Shown here piece after piece: positions 1 to 7,095 of a DNA stretch of 10,535 nt (position 1 is the stretch's first letter; each line of letters starts with the position of its first letter). This DNA comes from Methyloprofundus sp. (GTDB lineage: Bacteria; Pseudomonadota; Gammaproteobacteria; Methylococcales; Methylomonadaceae). The stretch spans positions 1 to 10,535 of the forward strand of contig WTCN01000322.1 in NCBI GenBank assembly GCA_013138555.1, written 5' to 3'. A model generated the notes under the pieces. That model did not search any database and was not told where the DNA came from. It saw only the letters and a program-made list of their open reading frames with translations. Both the position numbers and the translations under genes were made by a program.

Positions 1-226
1 ATAGTTTTCTTTTCTTTTGTCTTCGGTTTGTTCCCAATGTACCTTTACGAAACTCTGTATAAATAACCTTCCACGCCTCAAGCAAGCTTAGAGAAGAATA
101 AAAAACACATACATTTGGCTGTTCAAGTAGTTGCTGGATATTTTCTACGCCCAACTCGTTCTTATAGTTTTGTAAAATACTTGAAGATTTAATCAGCGCA
201 TTCGCATCTAAATAATAATTTGCCAT
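1..226 (-). CDS. PIN-domain protein, N-terminal part (gene cut by window edge)
   Basis: Only the first 75 codons are present; the frame is open to position 1. The protein begins MANYYLDANALIK, the opening strand of a PIN domain with the first metal-binding aspartate (D7). A second family hallmark, SSLSLLEAW, follows at about residues 47-55, with the conserved acidic residue E53. PIN proteins are Mg/Mn-dependent ribonucleases and include VapC toxins. The ATG lies in a TAATG overlap with the response-regulator stop codon, and no Shine-Dalgarno sequence precedes it, so translation probably depends on reinitiation from the regulator gene. No VapB-like antitoxin is encoded upstream; the partner genes are a receiver protein and a histidine kinase. 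The later acidic residues lie outside the window, so activity cannot be judged. The basic stretch at the cut end (RRQKRK) may mark an inserted loop or contact nucleic acid. The fold call is fairly sure; a toxin role is not shown. Confidence 0.85.
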   Translation of the reverse strand, partial: MANYYLDANALIKSSSILQNYKNELGVENIQQLLEQPNVCVFYSSLSLLEAWKVIYTEFRKGTLGTNRRQKKRKL

Positions 227-660
227 TACGCGACATTTTTCTGATTCAACACAGCCATAAAATCATCCACTTTATCTTCTGGAATCAATTGTGCTAATTT
301 TTTCACTTGTCGATACAGATTGGGCATTTCTGCTTCTGCCGTGCCTTTTTGAAACCAGTATTCCGCGCCTAATTGCAGTGCGGCAATGGCTTCTTCTTTA
401 TCACCATGCCCTGTAATAACCGCACTACTGACAGAAATACCTTCCTCATTTATCGCTTTAATCACATCAATACCACTCAATTGTGGCATCACTAAATCAA
501 TCAGCACAACTTCAAACATTTGTTTACGTAACTTTTCCAAGCCCTCCTCACCGCTTAATGCGGTTTCAACACTAAAACCACGTTTTTCAAAATAATTTTT
601 TATTTCCGTTAATATTGCTTGTTCATCATCAATAACTAATAACTTATATTGATACGCCAT
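226..660 (-). CDS. Receiver-only response regulator (CheY-like, no output domain)
   Basis: This 144-residue cytoplasmic protein is a single receiver domain. The acidic pair D11-D12, phospho-acceptor D55 (in LIDLVMP), switch threonine T83 and lysine K105 are all present in canonical spacing, so phosphorylation should be intact. After about residue 120 there is only a short helical tail (KLAQLIPEDKVDDFMAVL) with no DNA-binding or enzymatic domain. It must therefore act by protein contact or as a phosphorelay intermediate. The start codon lies inside the 3' end of the kinase gene (17-bp overlap) and has a strong ribosome binding site. The stop codon overlaps the PIN gene's ATG. This arrangement points to the TPR kinase as the cognate phosphodonor and makes the PIN protein a candidate downstream effector; the latter is inference. 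Confidence 0.95.
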   Translation of the reverse strand: MAYQYKLLVIDDEQAILTEIKNYFEKRGFSVETALSGEEGLEKLRKQMFEVVLIDLVMPQLSGIDVIKAINEEGISVSSAVITGHGDKEEAIAALQLGAEYWFQKGTAEAEMPNLYRQVKKLAQLIPEDKVDDFMAVLNQKNVA

Positions 661-2617
661 GACCTACCTCCTGTTGAATGGGTAAAGTAATTTTAAAACC
701 AGCACCGCCTAAGGCAGCGGGGTAATACTCAATGGAACCTCCTAAATCTTTGACTATTTCACGGCAAAAATAAAGTCCCAAGCCCATGCCTTCTGATTTA
801 GAACTTAAAAAAGGCGTAAACAATTGAGGCTGTTGTTCAGCACTGATACCCTTGCCGCTATCTTCTATATTAAACCCGACAGACTCTTCATGTCGCCATG
901 TTTTAATGCTTATATTTTTAATGCTTTGCTCTTTAACCGCTTCACGCGCGTTACTGAGCAAACTAATCAGCATTTCCTGTATGGCAAACTCATTACTATG
1001 CGCGAGTGGCGCAGGCTCATAAAAGTCTTTAAGCATCTTAATACGCTCTATCTGGTAGGGGGCATCAAAGAGCAGTTGAAAAATATCGTCTATCAGTTCA
1101 TTAAGATTCATCGCGGTTAATTGCTTACGATTTCCACGAGAGAATTTTCTGAAATTTACCATCATCACGCTTAGGCGTTCAGTTTGTAAAATAATCTTTT
1201 CCAATAATGGCTTTAGATCGGTTTCTGGATTAAATAAATTATCATTTAAATCTCCTAACCCTCCCGATGCGATCATACGGATAATACCAACAGGGTTATT
1301 GATATTATGCGCCATCATGGTTGCCATTTGGCCTAGGTAGGCAAGGCGTTCAGATTTATGTAATGCTGCCCGCTTTTCTAGTTTTTCACGTTCTAAACGC
1401 GCAATTTTGTCTTGTAGGTTCTTGTAGTTTTTTTCAATTTCCTTGTTATAAGGGTGGCCTGATTGTAATGATTTTGTCAGTATTTGTCTGGCAAAAGAAA
1501 AATATTCCTCAGCTTTTTTATTATCTCCTTTTGAAAAATAGAGCTCTCCTAGATTATTAAATAGCATTCCAATATAAGGATGATCTTTATCTAATTTTTT
1601 TTCTTGTATTGTGAGGGCTTGTTGAAAGCATTTTTCTGCTGTGTCTATTTCATTATTATCAGCATAAATGGAACCCAAATTCATTAAAAACATCGCTACC
1701 TCAGGGTGCTCATTACCTGAAGTCTTTTTAGAAATAGAAAGAGCACGCTGATAATAATCTATTGCTTGTTGTTTATTCCCTTGCGCACGATAGATGCCAC
1801 CTAATGAATTTAAACAAACAACTAATTTTGGATGCTCATACCCCAAAAGGTTTTCTAGCATATTTAATGCTTCATTGTGGTTTTTTTCTGCCAACTCAAT
1901 GTTATTAACAGATAAATATATATTACCTAGTATTGATAATGCCCCAGCTATCAACTCATGTTGTGGAGGCAGTAACTTTTTTCTTATTAAAAGTGATTTT
2001 TCCGCATAATCAAAGGCTATTTTGTAATCACCATTCGCATGATAAGTATTACCCAAGTTATATAGTGTTAAAGCTATAGCTAAATTATCATCATTGAATA
2101 TTTTTTTTTGTTCAGCTAAAACTGCCTTAGCAGATTTGATAGCTTTATCAAATTCACCTTGATAGTAATACGCAGCAGACAAATTATTTAATGTTTGTAA
2201 TGTATTGGGGTGCTTTTCACCTAGTATTTTTTTTCTAATAGTTAAAGCTTGATTGTAAAAACCTTCGGATTCACTATATTCACCTAAATTCATAACAACA
2301 ACCCCAAGATCATTGAGAGTATTAGAAATAAGGCGTAAATTCGGAGGTGTTATATTTTCCATAATGGATAAAGCATCTTGATATGCTTTTTTTGCAAGAT
2401 TATATTCACCTGCCTCATCATAGTAACAACCTGCTTTTGCCAAACATATAGAGTGCTTTTCTAAGTGCTCCTTGAGGAGAAATTTACTTGCCTCTATATA
2501 TGCCAAGGCCGCCCTTTTATAAAAGCCTTTTTTTTCTCTCTCTTCTGCTTTTTTTATCGCTTTATTATAAAGGCGTTCTTTTTTGTATGAGTTATCAGCT
2601 TTCATGGGTTTTAGCAC
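644..2617 (-). CDS. Soluble TPR-repeat sensor histidine kinase
   Basis: This 657-residue protein has no signal peptide or membrane segment, so it senses a cytoplasmic signal. Residues about 30-95 are helical TPR-like. Residues 95-389 carry about seven kinesin-light-chain-type TPRs with a strict 42-residue period (HP-type junctions end at 137, 263, 305, 347 and 389). A coiled coil (about 393-425) leads into the dimerisation helix with the phospho-acceptor H437 (AHNINNP), then the HATPase domain: N-box N556 (LLSNAREA), G1 box DSGKGI at 586, F-box TPF at 601-603, G2 box GMGLGL at 610-615. The residue after the histidine is Asn instead of the usual Glu or Asp. The start is uncertain: GTG at 2617 or ATG at 2605, neither with a clear ribosome binding site. 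The gene lies 55 bp after the ABC ATPase gene and overlaps the response-regulator gene, its likely partner. The repeat region looks more AT-rich than the genes from 2673 onward. Confidence 0.94.
   Translation of the reverse strand: MLKPMKADNSYKKERLYNKAIKKAEEREKKGFYKRAALAYIEASKFLLKEHLEKHSICLAKAGCYYDEAGEYNLAKKAYQDALSIMENITPPNLRLISNTLNDLGVVVMNLGEYSESEGFYNQALTIRKKILGEKHPNTLQTLNNLSAAYYYQGEFDKAIKSAKAVLAEQKKIFNDDNLAIALTLYNLGNTYHANGDYKIAFDYAEKSLLIRKKLLPPQHELIAGALSILGNIYLSVNNIELAEKNHNEALNMLENLLGYEHPKLVVCLNSLGGIYRAQGNKQQAIDYYQRALSISKKTSGNEHPEVAMFLMNLGSIYADNNEIDTAEKCFQQALTIQEKKLDKDHPYIGMLFNNLGELYFSKGDNKKAEEYFSFARQILTKSLQSGHPYNKEIEKNYKNLQDKIARLEREKLEKRAALHKSERLAYLGQMATMMAHNINNPVGIIRMIASGGLGDLNDNLFNPETDLKPLLEKIILQTERLSVMMVNFRKFSRGNRKQLTAMNLNELIDDIFQLLFDAPYQIERIKMLKDFYEPAPLAHSNEFAIQEMLISLLSNAREAVKEQSIKNISIKTWRHEESVGFNIEDSGKGISAEQQPQLFTPFLSSKSEGMGLGLYFCREIVKDLGGSIEYYPAALGGAGFKITLPIQQEVGHGVSI
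666..672 (-). promoter_or_regulatory. Strong Shine-Dalgarno for the response regulator
   Basis: On the minus strand the sequence AGGAGGT sits five bases before the regulator ATG, inside the last codons of the kinase gene. It is the best match to the anti-SD sequence seen at any start in this window. It supports the ATG at 660 and suggests the regulator is made in excess of the kinase. Confidence 0.85.
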
Positions 2618-2672
2618 TTTGATTTAATGAGACTTTATATGAAAACGTATTTAGGGGAAACTTATCCTCTCC

Positions 2673-3593
2673 TCAATCCTTCTTCCCCGAATCAACCAAA
2701 TCCAGAAACAACTGCTCCAGACGGTTCGACTTATTCTTCAAACTCACCACTTCTATACCCTGCTCAGACAAGCCCTGAAACAACTGATTTAAACCTAAAG
2801 CCTTAGGAACTGTTACATTTAACTGCTGGGCATTCAACAGGCTTATCTCGTACCCATTGATTATTGGTGCACGCTTTAAGCTATCTTTTACATCACAGAC
2901 AAAATGCTCTTCATTCAAGCGCGCCAATAAACTTTGCATATCGGTATCTTCAACGATTTCTCCATGATTAATAATGGCGATATTGCGGCACAGGCTCTCC
3001 GCTTCTTCCAGATAATGCGTGGTTAAAATAATCGTCGTTCCTTGTTCATTAACCTGCTGCATGGTTTCCCACATAGAGCGCCGGATTTCTATATCCACAC
3101 CTGCCGTTGGCTCATCCAGGATCAATAATCTGGGTTGATGTACCATAGCGCGCGCAATCATCACTCGCCGTTTCATACCGCCGGATAAACGCCTTGATAC
3201 GGTATTGCGCTGATCCCATAAGTGCATTAATTTAAGGCAGCGTTCGGTATGTTTTAAAGCTTCTTTTCTTGGCATACCGTAATAACCCGCCTGGTTCATG
3301 ACGATATTACGCGCGGTTTCAAACTGATTAAAATTAACTTCCTGAGGGACTAGGCCGATATAGCTTTTCGCCAGTTGTTTATTGCGCTTTAAGTCGGCAT
3401 CAAAAATACGCACTTCACCACTGCTGGCATTGACTAAGGAACTTATAATACCAATGGTAGTCGATTTACCAGCGCCATTCGGGCCTAATAAAGCAAAAAA
3501 ATCCCCTTCTTCAACATCCAGATTGATGCCTTTAACAGCGACCAAGCCATTCGCATAGGTTTTCTTTAAATTTCGGATAGATAGGGCTTTCAA
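2673..3593 (-). CDS. yadG: ABC-2 type transporter ATP-binding protein, YadG-like
   Basis: This 306-residue ATPase is nearly the length of E. coli YadG and closely resembles it throughout. Walker A GPNGAGKST is at 37-45, the Q-loop glutamine at 84, signature LSGGM at 136-140, Walker B LLILDE at 156-161 and the switch histidine H193 (TTHYLEEAE). The YadG-like C-terminal tail includes LSEQGIEVVSLKNKSNRLEQLF. Family members power export through a separate ABC-2 permease (YadH in E. coli); the substrate is not established. The start is TTG: there is no in-frame ATG between the upstream stop and the conserved N-terminus, and TTG gives the expected length. Only a weak GGA lies upstream. The permease gene that normally follows is missing; the next gene on this strand is the TPR kinase. 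It must therefore use a permease encoded elsewhere, or the operon has been rearranged. Confidence 0.93.
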   Translation of the reverse strand: MKALSIRNLKKTYANGLVAVKGINLDVEEGDFFALLGPNGAGKSTTIGIISSLVNASSGEVRIFDADLKRNKQLAKSYIGLVPQEVNFNQFETARNIVMNQAGYYGMPRKEALKHTERCLKLMHLWDQRNTVSRRLSGGMKRRVMIARAMVHQPRLLILDEPTAGVDIEIRRSMWETMQQVNEQGTTIILTTHYLEEAESLCRNIAIINHGEIVEDTDMQSLLARLNEEHFVCDVKDSLKRAPIINGYEISLLNAQQLNVTVPKALGLNQLFQGLSEQGIEVVSLKNKSNRLEQLFLDLVDSGKKD

Positions 3594-3728
3594 TGTTGTT
3601 CTGTCCAGATAATATTAAAATCAAAGCATATCAGCACTTAACCTAGGCTGTTAAATGCGGTACATTAGCAATGTTTTTAGTAAAAAATAGTTTGAATTTT
3701 AGCAGATAACCTAACAACACCAAAAAAA
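3594..3728. promoter_or_regulatory. Divergent intergenic region between the ABC ATPase and ppx genes
   Basis: This AT-rich spacer must hold the promoters of both the leftward block and the rightward ppx unit. AT-rich -10-like strings are visible (TAATATTAT on the minus strand near 3607-3615; TTGAAT on the plus strand at 3692), but none pairs with a convincing second hexamer at the right distance. No clear operator palindrome was seen. Exact promoters are not assigned. Confidence 0.5.
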
Positions 3729-5240
3729 ATGACAAACATCACAGAACAGGAACAGCCCCCCGAACTCGTTGCCGCTGTCGATCTAGGCTCTAATAGCTTT
3801 CATATGATTGTTTGCAGTATCAATAAAGGCCAGTTAAAAACCATTGACCGGCTAAAAGAAATGGTCAGGCTTGCTTCAGGTTTAAACCATAAAAATGTTC
3901 TGGATGAACCTACCCAGCAACGCGCTCTTGCCTGCCTGCAACGCTTTGGTCAACGCATACAAAATTTTCCGCAAAATAACGTACGCATCGTCGGCACTAA
4001 TACCTTACGTACCGCAAAAAATGCCGACCAGTTTTTGCTTAAAGCAGAAAAAGCCATAGGCTATCCCATTCATATTATCTCCGGGATAGAGGAAGCACGG
4101 CTTATCTATCAAGGGGTTGCCCATAGTCTACAAAGCAATGCGAATCGTCGCTTGGTGATGGATATAGGGGGCGGCAGTACGGAATATATTATTGGCACAA
4201 ACTCCCAGCCCTCACAAAAAGAAAGTTTGCGTATGGGCTGCGTCACCGTCAGTAATCGTTTTTTTGCTGATGGTGAAATAAGTCCCCAGCGTTTTCAAAA
4301 AGCCACTATCTACGTCAACCAGCAACTCAGATCCTACAAAAACCTGTTTAACCATAAAAACTGGGAGGAAGCGATCGGTGCATCAGGAAGTATTCGTGCT
4401 ATTCGCAAAGTATTGCTTGCAACAGAATGGAGCCCAGGTGGCATCACACCCGAGGGCTTGGAGAAGCTAAAAAAACATGTCTTAAATTGCAAAAACACCT
4501 CTGAAATTGACCTTCCCGAGCTAGACCCTGAACGCCGTCCAGTATTTATCGGTGGTTTAGTCATTCTTTATGCCACGTTTAAAACGCTCAATATAACGAC
4601 GATGAGCGTCTCTGATGGTGCTTTACGCGAAGGTCTTATTTATGATTATCTTGGCGCAATGTTTAACCATGATGTACGCTCCGAAACGGTAAAACTGCTG
4701 ACCGAACACTACCATACTGATACCTTACAATCTGAGCGCCTTAAAATAACTGTTGGCGATATATTGGAACAGCTCAAGCCTTTTTTGGGTGCACAGTCCA
4801 AAGTCATGGAACAATATCTAAGCTGGGCAACAGACTTGCATGAGATTGGGCGCAATATCGCGCACAGTCAATATCATAAACATGGTGCCTATATTATCAA
4901 ACATGGTGATTTAGCTGGTTTTTCACAGCAAAACCAAAAGCTACTATCAACGCTGGTTCTGGCACATAGACGAAAAATCCCACAAAAGGAAATCAAGAAA
5001 CTTCCCCCACCGTGGAACAAAAGTGCTATTTATATGGTTATCATTCTCAGGCTTGCCGTGTTATTACTGCGCAATCGTAGCCATGCAGCCCTACCTGAGT
5101 TTAGAATTTCATTAGAGCAAGATAAAATTATCTTGCAATTTCCCGAAGGCTGGCTAGAAAATGCGCCTTTAACCCAGGCTGACCTCGCTCAGGAGGCAGA
5201 TTACCTGGCAAAAGCACACTTTAACTTACAGCTCAGCTAA
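3729..5240 (+). CDS. ppx: Exopolyphosphatase (Ppx/GppA family)
   Basis: The enzyme removes terminal phosphates from polyphosphate; GppA-type relatives hydrolyse pppGpp. The 503 residues match the length of E. coli Ppx (513) and keep its domain order. The first ASKHA subdomain has the phosphate-binding loop DLGSNSFH at 18-25 and the catalytic-type glutamate E121 in SGIEEARLI. The second loop DIGGGSTE is at 145-152, GASGSI at 217-222 and SDGALREG at 295-302. The C-terminal HD-like helical domain (about 315-503) contains the histidine cluster HEIGRNIAHSQYHKHGAYI at 371-389, as in Ppx. The ATG at 3729 has no evident Shine-Dalgarno sequence but places the conserved start correctly. Ppx is preferred over GppA because of the long C-terminal domain and closer overall match. 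The next gene starts only 5 bp after the stop, indicating co-transcription. No polyphosphate kinase gene is in the window. Confidence 0.95.
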   Translation: MTNITEQEQPPELVAAVDLGSNSFHMIVCSINKGQLKTIDRLKEMVRLASGLNHKNVLDEPTQQRALACLQRFGQRIQNFPQNNVRIVGTNTLRTAKNADQFLLKAEKAIGYPIHIISGIEEARLIYQGVAHSLQSNANRRLVMDIGGGSTEYIIGTNSQPSQKESLRMGCVTVSNRFFADGEISPQRFQKATIYVNQQLRSYKNLFNHKNWEEAIGASGSIRAIRKVLLATEWSPGGITPEGLEKLKKHVLNCKNTSEIDLPELDPERRPVFIGGLVILYATFKTLNITTMSVSDGALREGLIYDYLGAMFNHDVRSETVKLLTEHYHTDTLQSERLKITVGDILEQLKPFLGAQSKVMEQYLSWATDLHEIGRNIAHSQYHKHGAYIIKHGDLAGFSQQNQKLLSTLVLAHRRKIPQKEIKKLPPPWNKSAIYMVIILRLAVLLLRNRSHAALPEFRISLEQDKIILQFPEGWLENAPLTQADLAQEADYLAKAHFNLQLS

Positions 5241-5245
5241 GACTC

Positions 5246-6508
5246 ATGTTCACCCTGCTACGCGTGATTTTATACGGCATTGGCATACTCGCTGTTATCA
5301 TTGTCACTATTATCGCATTAAGCACCAGTAATAAAACCCTCCATATCCCCAAATGGACGTTGAGCAATATTGATATTCAACGGGCTAAAAATATTCTGCA
5401 TGCCAATCAGCAAGCCACAGGTAAGTTTGTTAGCCTTGAGCTTACCGAGCGTGATCTCAACGTTGCCTGCACTTACTTGCTTAACCTGTATACTGAAAGC
5501 CAGTCAGATATACAGATTAAACGTCATTATATTGCCTTTAATTTTCTCTTTACCTTGCCAGAAAACTTATTTGGACACTATATTCCTATCCGCTTCCAGT
5601 TGCACCTTCCCCTCCATCAGCCTCCTGAAATAAAAAACCTCTATATTGGTAAACTTGCGATTCCTGATATTTATGCAGGCTTATTGATAGGCAGTGCGAT
5701 TAAACACTCTCGTTTAAAGCAATATTTAGAGTTAATCAGTAAAAACATAAAAGTAATACAGCTACAGTCACAACAATTACATATCAAATACCAGCGCTCC
5801 GTCAACACGACAGTCGCTCACGCTACGCAGAGTAGCCAAAAACAGCCTTCAGTCAATACCGATAACCACGCTCTGGAACAATACCAAGCGCAACTCGATA
5901 AAGCACTCAGTCATCATGATCCCGCATGGCTTTTATCGCTTAGCGATGTATTACAGCCCTTATTTCAGCTAGCTCAACAACGCTCTACCCCTGCTAGTGC
6001 GATCACTGAAAACCGTCTCGCTATTTTTGTCGCCAACCGCTATGTTAATCATGCCTCAGACTCACATAATAAGCAGTCTGTCCCTAGATATCTCGCCTAT
6101 TTATACAAGCGCCCCGATATGGCACAACACTTTATGTGGTCTGCTACTTTATCCTCCCTGGGCGGTAGTCAGCTGGCACTTATGATAGGGGTAGAAAAAG
6201 AGCTAAATGATGCAAAAACAGGGAGTGGCTTTAGTTTTATCGACCTGGCTGCCGATAGAGCGGGTATACGCTTTGGTGAGCAAGCCACCACTAACCCAAG
6301 GCAGGCGATGAAAATACAACAACAGATGGCCAATATAAAGAATTACCAGGCCTTTATGCCCAATGTAAAAGACCTACCGGAAAGGCTAAGCTCCGAAGCC
6401 TTTAAATCTCAATATAAATCGGTTGATAGTCAAAAATACCAGGCAATATTACAGGAAATAGATCGACGTATTGCTGCCAGTCAAATCTATCGACTTGCAG
6501 AAAAATAA
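5246..6508 (+). CDS. Membrane-anchored protein of unknown function, linked to ppx
   Basis: I do not recognise this 420-residue protein with confidence. Residues 5-26 form one hydrophobic helix, probably an uncleaved anchor placing the rest in the periplasm. Residues 57-150 look beta-rich: VSLELTERDLN opens the region, and IGKLAIPDIYAGLLIG closes it. This layout recalls YpmS/DUF2140-type lipid-binding-like domains, a weak resemblance. Residues 185-210 are a Gln/Ser/Thr-rich linker. Residues 210-265 are helical. Residues 300-347 hold a striking conserved-looking block, LGGSQLALMIGVEKEL then GSGFSFIDLAADRAGIRFG. The tail is helical and charged. No catalytic motif stands out. The ATG lies 5 bp after the ppx stop without a clear ribosome binding site, so coupling to ppx is likely. 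That hints at a role in phosphate, polyphosphate or envelope metabolism but does not prove it. Confidence 0.85.
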   Translation: MFTLLRVILYGIGILAVIIVTIIALSTSNKTLHIPKWTLSNIDIQRAKNILHANQQATGKFVSLELTERDLNVACTYLLNLYTESQSDIQIKRHYIAFNFLFTLPENLFGHYIPIRFQLHLPLHQPPEIKNLYIGKLAIPDIYAGLLIGSAIKHSRLKQYLELISKNIKVIQLQSQQLHIKYQRSVNTTVAHATQSSQKQPSVNTDNHALEQYQAQLDKALSHHDPAWLLSLSDVLQPLFQLAQQRSTPASAITENRLAIFVANRYVNHASDSHNKQSVPRYLAYLYKRPDMAQHFMWSATLSSLGGSQLALMIGVEKELNDAKTGSGFSFIDLAADRAGIRFGEQATTNPRQAMKIQQQMANIKNYQAFMPNVKDLPERLSSEAFKSQYKSVDSQKYQAILQEIDRRIAASQIYRLAEK

Positions 6509-6564
6509 TTTCACGGATACCCTCCCTTTAATAAATAATAACTTGATTACTTAGTGGCATATAC

Positions 6565-6589
6565 TGTAAATTTTACATTTTACTAAAAT
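6565..6589. promoter_or_regulatory. Two abutting 13-bp palindromes upstream of the RlpA-like gene
   Basis: TGTAAATTTTACA (6565-6577) and ATTTTACTAAAAT (6577-6589) are both perfect odd-length palindromes and share one base. They lie just before the Shine-Dalgarno sequence of the RlpA-like gene. A possible promoter, TTGATT at 6543-6548 with TGTAAA at 6565-6570 (16-bp spacer), would make the first palindrome overlap the -10 site, as an operator would. The region is very AT-rich, so chance is a real alternative. Confidence 0.35.
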
Positions 6590-6593
6590 ATAC

Positions 6594-6598
6594 AAGGA
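6594..6598 (+). promoter_or_regulatory. Shine-Dalgarno for the RlpA-like gene
   Basis: AAGGA stands six bases before the ATG at 6605 and supports that start. It is one of only two clear ribosome binding sites in the window. Confidence 0.7.
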
Positions 6599-6604
6599 AA
6601 ATTT

Positions 6605-6961
6605 ATGTCAAAAACAATACTTCGGAGCTTGGTATTCTTTATCTTTTGCTTTTTTTCGACACTCTCTATCGCCGCTGAAGAAGGAGTAGCCTCTTATTAT
6701 TCCGATGTTTTTCAAGGTAGGAAAACAGCAAGTGGTAAACTATACGACAGAAATAAACTGACTGCCGCTCATAAAACACTTGCTTTTGGCACTAAAGTTA
6801 AAATCACGGATCTGAAAAATAATAAATCTGTTATCGTCACTATCACTGACCGTGGCCCGCATAGCAAAAAACGCATGGTTGACCTCTCTTATGCAGCCGC
6901 CAAAAAAATTGACTTAATTAAGCCAGGCCTTAGCAAGGTCAGAATGGATATCATAAAATAA
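6605..6961 (+). CDS. Short secreted RlpA-like double-psi beta-barrel protein (putative lytic transglycosylase)
   Basis: The 118-residue precursor has a signal peptide (residues 1-24, hydrophobic core LVFFIFCFFSTL, likely cleavage after SIAA). The mature part is a single RlpA/DPBB domain of about 94 residues. All family blocks are present: ASYYSDVFQGRKTASG (29-44), LTAAHKTLAFGT (52-63), TDRGP (81-85), RMVDLS (90-95) and AAAKKI (97-102). H56 and D82 correspond by motif and spacing to the catalytic histidine and aspartate of RlpA lytic transglycosylases, which cut peptidoglycan glycan strands. Compared with classical RlpA it has no lipobox cysteine and no C-terminal SPOR domain, so it should be soluble in the periplasm and not recruited to the septum by SPOR. 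Similar short forms are common as free-standing proteins. It has its own Shine-Dalgarno sequence and appears to be a single-gene unit, with a hairpin plus T-run shortly downstream. Confidence 0.9.
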   Translation: MSKTILRSLVFFIFCFFSTLSIAAEEGVASYYSDVFQGRKTASGKLYDRNKLTAAHKTLAFGTKVKITDLKNNKSVIVTITDRGPHSKKRMVDLSYAAAKKIDLIKPGLSKVRMDIIK

Positions 6962-6976
6962 ACAATGAGTTACACT

Positions 6977-7095
6977 GTAGGTTGGATGAGCTTATCTAGC
7001 GTAGCGTAGATAACGAAATCCGACATTTTAGAGTCTCCCTCTCTGTCGGATTTCGTTTTTTAATGCTTCGCAATAAAAAATCTCATCCAACCTAC
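6977..7095. repeat. GTAG-capped inverted REP doublet, copy 1 (stem GTTGGAT)
   Basis: The element starts with GTAG (6977-6980) and ends with CTAC (7092-7095). In the left half GTTGGAT (6981-6987) pairs with ATCCGAC (7018-7024, one G-T pair). Inside that, TTATCTA (6992-6998) pairs perfectly with TAGATAA (7007-7013) around an 8-base loop. In the right half GTCGGAT (7045-7051) faces ATCCAAC (7085-7091), and TTTTTTA (7056-7062) pairs with TAAAAAA (7074-7080). The halves also pair with each other: 15 perfect base pairs at the ends (6976-6990 with 7082-7096) and 14 in the middle (7012-7025 with 7044-7057). The element lies 15 bp after the stop of the RlpA-like gene. The plan matches RAYT-associated REP pairs. 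Confidence 0.85.
7012..7061 (+). terminator. Probable rho-independent terminator after the RlpA-like gene
   Basis: The perfect 14-bp stem AACGAAATCCGACA (7012-7025) with TGTCGGATTTCGTT (7044-7057) has an 18-base loop and runs into six consecutive T residues (7056-7061). It lies about 50 bp after the stop codon of the RlpA-like gene and is part of the REP doublet, so the repeat may double as that gene's terminator. The long loop makes it less ideal than a classical terminator. Confidence 0.55.

Noticed and set aside
386..2009. Plus-strand reading frames at 386-595, 824-1120, 1321-1560 and 1794-2009
   Set aside because: All lie opposite well-supported minus-strand kinase and regulator genes and show no domain, ribosome site or coherent composition.
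3594..3728. Specific sigma-70 promoters for the ABC ATPase gene and ppx
   Set aside because: AT-rich hexamers exist on both strands, but no -35/-10 pair has acceptable sequence and spacing.
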